Assembly (NCBI GenBank): GCA_018901555.1
Contig: JAHIER010000038.1
Location: 1-7,779 of the forward strand
From: Patescibacteria group bacterium
Lineage (GTDB): Bacteria > Patescibacteriota > Minisyncoccia > UBA9983
Length of the DNA stretch: 7,779 nucleotides
Direction of reading: 5' to 3'
The position numbers were made by a program, and so were the translations under genes. Under the pieces are notes generated by a model. That model did no database searches. It worked only from the letters and a program-made list of their open reading frames with translations, and was not told the DNA's origin. How positions within the stretch are numbered: position 1 is the stretch's first letter; each line of letters opens with the position of its first letter. Positions 4,551 through 7,779 of this stretch are shown here, piece by piece.

Positions 4551-5981
4551 TTAAAAATTTAAAACATAGGAATCTCCAAATTTCGGGCAGACAGCATTAA
4601 CGCAAAGATTATCGCGCAGTTTTTGGGTAAGAAATAATGCTGACTTCATTTCTCCATGAGTAACAAAAACTTTTTTAACAGTATCCGATGTTTCTTTAAC
4701 AAAATCATATAATTCATTGGTGTCAGGATGACATGAAAATCCAAGAATATTTTCTATCCTAGCTGACACCGGTATAATATCGCCAAAAATATTTACAGTC
4801 TTTGCTCCTTCTTCCAATCTGCGCCCCAAAGATCCTGCTACCTGATAACTAACAATCAATAAAGTATTTTTAGAACTGCCAAGATAACGGCGTTCGTGAT
4901 GAATTATTCTGCCTCCATTAGACATGCCGGATCCAGCAATGATAATTTTCGGCTCAGGCGCATTATTTATAGCCATGGATTCTTCTGTGCTTAAGGTCAT
5001 TTTTAGGCCAGGAAAATTAAAAAGATCATCACCGCCTCTTATTATTTCTTTTGCTTCTTGATTAAAATATTTCTGATATTTTTTATAAACAGAGGTAGCC
5101 TTGATGGCAAGAGGGCTGTCTAAAAAAATAGGAATTCTTGCAATACGATCATTTTCAACAAGATTATTAATTTCAAAAAGTATTTTTTGAGTGCGCTCCA
5201 AAGAAAAAGCCGGAATCATTAAAACCCCATGTTTTTTTACTGTATCCTCAATGACTCTTTCTAATTTTAAACTAGAACCTCCTCTGCCTTCATGTTCCCT
5301 ATCTCCATATGTACTTTCAATAATTAAATAATCAGCATCTTTAATGGGCTGAGGATCTGGAAGCAATGGCGTCAAGGGATTTCCTAAGTCACCAGAAAAA
5401 ACTATTTTCTTTTGCCCTGAACTTGTCGAAGAATAAATCATTTCTACCATGGCTGAACCAAGAATATGTCCGGCATCCTTAAGGGTTATTTTAAAATCAC
5501 CAACTGTAAAATTTTCAGAATAATCAACTGCCTGCCATTGACTCATGGCCTGATGAACATCTTTTTCATCATATACAAGTTTTTTGCCGCTTCTTTTAGC
5601 TTCTTTTTCCAAAACACCCAGACTGTCTAAAAGCATAATTTCAGACAAATCTTTGGTTGGAAATGTAGAAATTATTTTTCCCTTGAAACCATCATGAACC
5701 AGCTTGGGAATACGGCCGATATGATCAAGGTGCGCATGAGTAACAATAAGAGCTTTTATGGATTTTGGATCATAAACAAATGGCTCATTATTTTTATCTT
5801 CACTTATTTTAGAACCTTGAAAAAGACCGCAGTCAACAAGCAATTTCATTGCTTGTCCCGACCTTGCGTCGGAGCTACATTCAATTAAATAATTAGAACC
5901 AGTAACTTCCTGAGCTGCGCCTAAAAACGAAATTTTTACCCCAACGGGGTTTCTTTTATTTTCTGTATTATTTTTTGTCAT
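4551..5981 (-). CDS. Beta-CASP metallo-beta-lactamase RNase (CPSF73/YSH1-like)
   Basis: The 476-residue protein has every expected motif: LLVDCG (D50), HAHLDH (82-87) binding two zinc ions, AGHILGS (H172) and SGDLGN (D198). The beta-CASP insert follows with LDSPLA (D288), the GGRIIHHERRYL region (H361/H362), and VTHGE (H442) near the end. This combination defines RNA-cleaving beta-CASP nucleases of the MBL/CPSF type, cytoplasmic enzymes that cut or trim RNA; it is not an antibiotic beta-lactamase. The usual SGHAD motif appears as SCHPD (416-420). It lacks the C-terminal domain of RNase J and the N-terminal KH domains of archaeal aCPSF1. Two loops, residues 35-45 and 183-190, are encoded by REP-like sequences and look like insertions. 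The ATG lies inside the end of the upstream membrane-protein gene (14-base overlap, no visible Shine-Dalgarno site), implying coupled translation. RNA substrates are not predictable. Confidence 0.93.
   Translation of the reverse strand: MTKNNTENKRNPVGVKISFLGAAQEVTGSNYLIECSSDARSGQAMKLLVDCGLFQGSKISEDKNNEPFVYDPKSIKALIVTHAHLDHIGRIPKLVHDGFKGKIISTFPTKDLSEIMLLDSLGVLEKEAKRSGKKLVYDEKDVHQAMSQWQAVDYSENFTVGDFKITLKDAGHILGSAMVEMIYSSTSSGQKKIVFSGDLGNPLTPLLPDPQPIKDADYLIIESTYGDREHEGRGGSSLKLERVIEDTVKKHGVLMIPAFSLERTQKILFEINNLVENDRIARIPIFLDSPLAIKATSVYKKYQKYFNQEAKEIIRGGDDLFNFPGLKMTLSTEESMAINNAPEPKIIIAGSGMSNGGRIIHHERRYLGSSKNTLLIVSYQVAGSLGRRLEEGAKTVNIFGDIIPVSARIENILGFSCHPDTNELYDFVKETSDTVKKVFVTHGEMKSALFLTQKLRDNLCVNAVCPKFGDSYVLNF
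5414..5431 (+). repeat. REP-like sequence inside the beta-CASP gene (copy 1)
   Basis: The + strand reads GCCCTGAACTTGTCGAAG. It resembles the dispersed bacterial REP-type sequence that I know as CCTGAGCTTGTCGAAG (one mismatch to that remembered core). It is translated on the minus strand as part of YSSTSSGQ (183-190) in a loop before KKIVFSGDLG. No frameshift or stop results. Confidence 0.6.
5836..5876 (+). repeat. Palindromic REP-like element inside the beta-CASP gene (copy 2)
   Basis: Two hairpins are adjacent. The first has 9-bp arms (5836-5844 and 5848-5856, ACAAGCAAT/ATTGCTTGT) around a 3-base loop. The second is CCGAC (5858-5862) with GTCGG (5868-5872). The second half, TTGTCCCGACCTTGCGTCGGAG, aligns with the copy at 5414-5431, in the same strand and reading frame, with small indels. 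It is translated in frame as CSSDARSGQAMKLL between LIE and LLVDCG. Beta-CASP relatives as I know them have a tighter turn here. Confidence 0.7.
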
Positions 5982-6405
5982 GTTTTTTTAAAAATAATAA
6001 TCCGCCCAATAATCCGCCCAATAAATCAAAAAAGAGGTCTGACATTGTATCAACTAATCCTAACTGCGCATGTCCAGCAAGACTAATTAATCCAGATATC
6101 TTGCCAAAAATAATATTGTCAAAGAAAAATTCAAAAAACTCCCAAAACACTCCACCTAATACAACTAAAGAAACGATTATTATCAAACTAAAAAAATTAG
6201 ATGTATTGCCTAGTTCAATTTTTTTTGCAAAATAAATAAGCCAAATAGCAAAAAACGATAAACATAATCCGCCCAAAAAATGCATTGCATTATCAAACCA
6301 CCAAATAATCCAATATAAAGAAAAATAAATAGCGATAGCGTGAGTGGCAAGAATTAATAGAAAAATTAAAACTATTATTTTAGAAAAATTTTCTCCAAAA
6401 ATCAT
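5968..6405 (-). CDS. Four-helix integral membrane protein, DUF2238-like
   Basis: The 145-residue protein has four membrane helices (about 8-30, 40-61, 71-96 and 115-138). Polar residues sit in or at the edge of the membrane: WWFDNAMHFLGG (D38, H42), FWEFFEFFFD (E89, E92) and DTMSDLFFDLLGG (D119, D123, D127). The pattern DxxxH-GG, WExxE, DTxxDxxxDxxGG recurs in small membrane proteins of the DUF2238 type. It suggests a buried metal or ion site, but I know of no established function for the family. It is the first protein gene after the structured RNA at 6440-6603 and overlaps the beta-CASP gene by 14 bases. A TATATT at 6425-6430, 19 bases before ATG, may be its -10, though the -35 is poor. No Shine-Dalgarno site is visible. 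The gene is certainly real; the family name is tentative. Confidence 0.8.
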   Translation of the reverse strand: MIFGENFSKIIVLIFLLILATHAIAIYFSLYWIIWWFDNAMHFLGGLCLSFFAIWLIYFAKKIELGNTSNFFSLIIIVSLVVLGGVFWEFFEFFFDNIIFGKISGLISLAGHAQLGLVDTMSDLFFDLLGGLLGGLLFLKKHDKK

Positions 6406-6437
6406 AAATCAATATGCTTATTTTAATATAAATTTTT

Positions 6438-6467
6438 TAAAAAGAAAATCCCTCGGCAAGCTCGGGA
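6438..6467 (-). terminator. Hairpin/T-run terminator of the 6S-like RNA, built from a REP-like sequence
   Basis: On the minus strand TCCC (6464-6467) pairs with GGGA (6449-6452), followed by TTTTCTTTTT (6439-6448). The 4-bp GC-rich stem is short and its 11-base loop has little further pairing, so termination may be partial. That would allow read-through into the membrane-protein gene. The hairpin itself is the REP-like sequence at 6449-6468. Confidence 0.5.
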
Positions 6468-6603
6468 CGCTCTTTAGGTTATTGGCAGAGTACTCCCAGC
6501 TCTTATGCCAGGTGGGTGCCCGCAATCCTAAACCCAAGGGTCAAGATAATTTAGGCTCCCTAGTGAAACAACTTAATCTAAGAAGTTTCTCACCAATAAC
6601 CTG
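6440..6603 (-). ncRNA. ssrS: Structured small RNA, probable 6S RNA
   Basis: A near-consensus promoter predicts a start around 6602-6603. The RNA then opens with GGTTATTGG (6593-6601), which pairs with CCAATAACC at its other end (6477-6485). With 6602/6476 this gives a 10-bp closing stem around about 107 bases. Inside are a hairpin at about 6564-6592 (interrupted GUGAGAAAC/GUUUCAC), a stem CCTAAA/TTTAGG (6550-6555 with 6527-6532), and near the 3' side GGGCACCCACCUGG with CCCA/TGGG pairing (6513-6516 with 6495-6498). A long closing stem, large internal loop, the CACCCACCU-like 3' strand, a length near 160-180 nt and a strong sigma70 promoter fit 6S RNA. 6S RNA mimics an open promoter and binds RNA polymerase. 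The motif match is from memory, so the structured RNA is well supported and the 6S name less so. A cis-acting leader of the downstream gene is the main alternative. Confidence 0.6.
6449..6468 (-). repeat. REP-like sequence (copy 3)
   Basis: The minus strand reads GTCCCGAGCTTGCCGAGGGA. This is close to the REP-type GTCCTGAGCTTGTCGAAGGA as I remember it (three mismatches over 20 by eye), and related to the two copies within the beta-CASP gene. It lies in the non-coding leader and supplies the terminator-like hairpin. Confidence 0.6.
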
Positions 6604-6608
6604 CTTAT

Positions 6609-6637
6609 ATTATACTCCTTTTTATAGCAAAAATCAA
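6609..6637 (-). promoter_or_regulatory. Strong sigma70 promoter of the 6S-like RNA
   Basis: On the minus strand TTGATT (6632-6637) and a perfect TATAAT (6609-6614) are 17 bases apart. Initiation is expected at about 6602, exactly where the RNA closing stem begins. The -35 overlaps the T-run of the ndk terminator, so the RNA gene follows ndk with no spare sequence. Confidence 0.75.
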
Positions 6638-6656
6638 TCCCGTTGTAAGCGGGATT
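6629..6656 (-). terminator. ndk terminator
   Basis: AATCCCG (6636-6642) pairs perfectly with CGGGATT (6650-6656) around a 7-base loop. On the minus strand GATTTTT follows (6629-6635). It lies about 30 bases after the ndk stop and ends that transcript. Confidence 0.8.
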
Positions 6657-6670
6657 TCCCCTATTTTTCC

Positions 6671-6695
6671 ATAACTTATGCACAAGTTATTCACC
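6671..6695. promoter_or_regulatory. Inverted repeat with two DnaA-box-like sequences at the ndk stop codon
   Basis: ATAACTT (6671-6677) and AAGTTAT (6684-6690) form a 7-bp inverted repeat over the ndk stop. On the + strand it contains TTATGCACA (6676-6684), fitting TTATNCACA, followed by TTATTCACC (6687-6695) with one mismatch. Whether DnaA binds here is unknown; the hairpin has no T-run and is not a terminator by itself. Confidence 0.35.
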
Positions 6696-7160
6696 CCGCT
6701 CTTCTTCGCCATAAACAAAGTCAAAATCAGCTCTGTTATAATTAAAAAGTTCATTGTCTTTAAAAAATCTTCTTATTTCATTTTCAGCATTTTCTGGAGA
6801 ATCAGAAGCATGCACAATGTTAGCTTGCCCACTAATTGAAAAATCGCCTCTGATTGTGCCAGCATCTGCCTCATAGCCCTTAGTAGCGCCCGCAATTAAA
6901 CGGACAGCGCTAATAGCATTGAGTCCGGACAAGGCCATCACAACAACCGGAGCTGATTTCATAAAATTTTTAAGTGATTCAAAAAACGGCTTTCCTTTAT
7001 GATGGCAATAATGCTCATCAAGAAGCGCGTCTTCAAGTTGAATCATTTTTAAACCGATAATTTTTAATCCTTTTCTTTCAAAACGAGTAATAATTTCACC
7101 CAACAAATTTCTCTGCAGAGCATCTGGTTTAATAATAATTAAAGTTCGTTGTTCTTTCAT
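6687..7160 (-). CDS. ndk: Nucleoside diphosphate kinase
   Basis: The 157-residue protein moves the gamma-phosphate between nucleoside triphosphates and diphosphates through a phosphohistidine, balancing the NTP and dNTP pools in the cytoplasm. The family motifs are complete: KPDALQRNLLGEII (K11), HYCHHKGKPFF (H50, Y51), GATKGYEADAGTIRGDF (R104), and NIVHASDS with the catalytic H117 and N114. Most bacterial Ndk proteins have about 135-150 residues; here a slightly longer C-terminus (DFDFVYGEEERGE) adds an acidic tail. The start is clear, since MKEQRTLIIIKPDA is the standard N-terminus. The ATG is only 7 bases behind a -10 box and has no Shine-Dalgarno site, so the mRNA is probably leaderless. 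It is divergent from the PaaX-like gene and has its own terminator, hence likely monocistronic. Confidence 0.97.
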   Translation of the reverse strand: MKEQRTLIIIKPDALQRNLLGEIITRFERKGLKIIGLKMIQLEDALLDEHYCHHKGKPFFESLKNFMKSAPVVVMALSGLNAISAVRLIAGATKGYEADAGTIRGDFSISGQANIVHASDSPENAENEIRRFFKDNELFNYNRADFDFVYGEEERGE

Positions 7161-7167
7161 ATTCTTT

Positions 7168-7196
7168 AATATAAAAAATTTTCACCAAATTTGCAA
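7168..7196 (-). promoter_or_regulatory. ndk promoter giving a leaderless mRNA
   Basis: On the minus strand TTGCAA (7191-7196) and TATATT (7168-7173) are spaced by 17 bases, and the -10 ends 7 bases before the ndk ATG. Initiation would fall within a base or two of the start codon. Confidence 0.6.
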
Positions 7197-7201
7197 ATAA
7201 A

Positions 7202-7227
7202 AAGGCCTGCATTTCTGCAAACCTGAT
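7202..7227. other. Weak hairpin in the ndk-paaX intergenic region
   Basis: AGG..TGCA and TGCA..CCT form an interrupted 7-bp stem within AAGGCCTGCATTTCTGCAAA, followed by CTGATACTTTTATAT. It resembles a decayed terminator but no + strand gene precedes it. It could also be part of the leader or regulatory region between the two divergent genes. Confidence 0.25.
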
Positions 7228-7277
7228 ACTTTTATATCTTCTTAGCACTTTTTCTTCTTTCTATCATACTCATTTGC

Positions 7278-7289
7278 TTACGATCGTAA
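7278..7289. promoter_or_regulatory. 12-bp perfect palindrome, candidate operator of the PaaX-like gene
   Basis: TTACGATCGTAA is fully self-complementary and ends 8 bases before the -35 of the PaaX-like promoter. Its GC-containing core stands out in AT-rich surroundings. A dimeric winged-helix regulator, such as the adjacent gene product, would bind such a site; this is inferred from position and symmetry only. Confidence 0.45.
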
Positions 7290-7297
7290 CTAAATGA

Positions 7298-7326
7298 TTG
7301 ACTTTAAATTTCACCGATTATAAAAT
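7298..7326 (+). promoter_or_regulatory. Promoter of the PaaX-like gene, leaderless mRNA
   Basis: TTGACT (7298-7303, five of six to consensus) and TAAAAT (7321-7326) are spaced by 17 bases. The -10 ends 7 bases before ATG at 7334. There is no Shine-Dalgarno site, so translation likely starts at the very 5' end of the mRNA. Confidence 0.65.
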
Positions 7327-7333
7327 AATAATA

Positions 7334-7779
7334 ATGAAAAAACGACTGGGCTCAACGCAAAAGAAAATACTTATTCTTTTATTGGGCGGGGTGGCGCTTG
7401 GCCTTTCTCCTTCCCCTAGAACTTCATTCCAAATTATTAAAGAAATGAAAAAGGAATGGGATTGGATTAATCAACAAAATTTAAGAAGAGCAATAAAAAA
7501 ATTGTATGAATCAAAATTAATAAAAGAAAAAGAAAATAAAGACGGAACAATTACACTTGTTTTAACTGATAGAGGCAAAGAAAGAGCTTTAACTTATAAT
7601 TTAGACAAAATGGAAATAAAAAAACCAAAGCTATGGGATAAAAAATGGAGAATCGTTTTATTTGATGTGCCTGAAAAAGCCAGAAAAATCAGAGACGCGT
7701 TTAGAAATCATTTAAAAAATCTAGAATTTTATGAGTTTCAAAAATCCGTTTTTGTTCATCCTTATGATTGCCATGATGA
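7334..7779 (+). CDS. PaaX-like transcriptional regulator with Cas2-like domain (3' end outside window)
   Basis: The frame from ATG at 7334 stays open to the window end (148 full codons). Residues about 5-95 form a winged-helix DNA-binding domain: STQKKILILLLGG, SFQIIKEM, the recognition-helix region NQQNLRRAIKKLYESKLI, and a wing ending LVLTDRGKERAL. From about 101 comes KLWDKKWRIVLFDVPEKARK with RDAFRNHLKNLEFYEFQKS and VFVHPYDC. This is the ferredoxin-like, Cas2-like domain found in PaaX regulators and in their many CPR relatives, often annotated as CRISPR-associated Cas2. Canonical PaaX represses phenylacetate catabolism, but no paa gene is nearby, so the target is unknown. The palindrome at 7278-7289 suggests autoregulation. 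Start choice rests on the promoter and on the normal N-terminus of such proteins. The family is fairly sure, the role is not. Confidence 0.85.
   Translation, partial: MKKRLGSTQKKILILLLGGVALGLSPSPRTSFQIIKEMKKEWDWINQQNLRRAIKKLYESKLIKEKENKDGTITLVLTDRGKERALTYNLDKMEIKKPKLWDKKWRIVLFDVPEKARKIRDAFRNHLKNLEFYEFQKSVFVHPYDCHD

Noticed and set aside
4551..5981. Beta-lactamase (antibiotic resistance) for the HxHxDH protein
   Set aside because: The beta-CASP motifs after the lactamase-like domain define an RNA nuclease, and there is no signal peptide.
6344..6745. Plus-strand open frame of 133 codons
   Set aside because: It runs antisense through the ends of two real genes and across the structured RNA, promoter and terminator; its peptide has no recognisable features.
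7334..7779. A CRISPR-Cas locus, suggested by the Cas2-like domain
   Set aside because: No direct-repeat array, Cas1 or effector gene is present; the N-terminal winged helix marks the PaaX-like regulator family.

Overview
The window looks like a slice of a small, AT-rich bacterial genome of the Candidate Phyla Radiation (Patescibacteria) type. This is inferred from gene content and style, not from a marker tree. Genes are packed with gaps of a few bases or overlaps. All ten complete stop codons are TAA. TGG encodes Trp and nothing suggests TGA recoding. Several start codons sit 6-8 nt behind a -10 box with no Shine-Dalgarno sequence, as expected for leaderless mRNAs. The gene set (EndoQ-type PHP nuclease, beta-CASP RNase, PaaX/Cas2-like regulator, short HicBA pair) also fits.

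Layout. 1-237 (+): end of rplT (ribosomal protein L20), with a terminator at 241-270 shared with the converging next gene. 282-779 (-): secreted or periplasmic TPR protein with its own promoter, which overlaps two DnaA-box-like sequences. 780-1100: no protein gene, but a base-paired segment and a strong bidirectional terminator, possibly a + strand small RNA. 1101-6405 (-): a run of seven tightly spaced genes, in transcription order a 4-TM membrane protein, a beta-CASP RNase, a LOG-like Rossmann protein, an amino-acid permease, HicB antitoxin, HicA toxin and an EndoQ-like DNA repair nuclease. 6406-6686: a minus-strand structured RNA with a near-consensus sigma70 promoter (TTGATT-17-TATAAT) directly before a 10-bp closing stem and ending at a hairpin/T-run. 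It is my best candidate for 6S RNA (ssrS). 6687-7160 (-): ndk. 7334-7779 (+, cut by the window end): PaaX/Cas2-like regulator behind a good promoter and a 12-bp palindrome.

How the parts relate. Most genes are housekeeping or stress related: translation (L20), NTP balance (Ndk), RNA turnover (beta-CASP), repair of deaminated bases (EndoQ), amino-acid uptake, and global transcription control (probable 6S RNA). The HicBA pair is wedged between permease and endoQ, so a toxin-antitoxin module shares an operon with housekeeping genes.

The most unusual signal is a set of short palindromic or REP-like sequences that have become part of genes. A 20-bp perfect inverted repeat is translated in frame inside endoQ. 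Two related REP-like sequences in the beta-CASP gene are both read in the same frame, giving the peptides SSDARSGQ and SSTSSGQ. A third relative forms the hairpin that appears to terminate the 6S-like RNA. This resembles the palindromic elements that insert into reading frames in Rickettsia. No CRISPR array, tRNA, rRNA or insertion sequence was seen.
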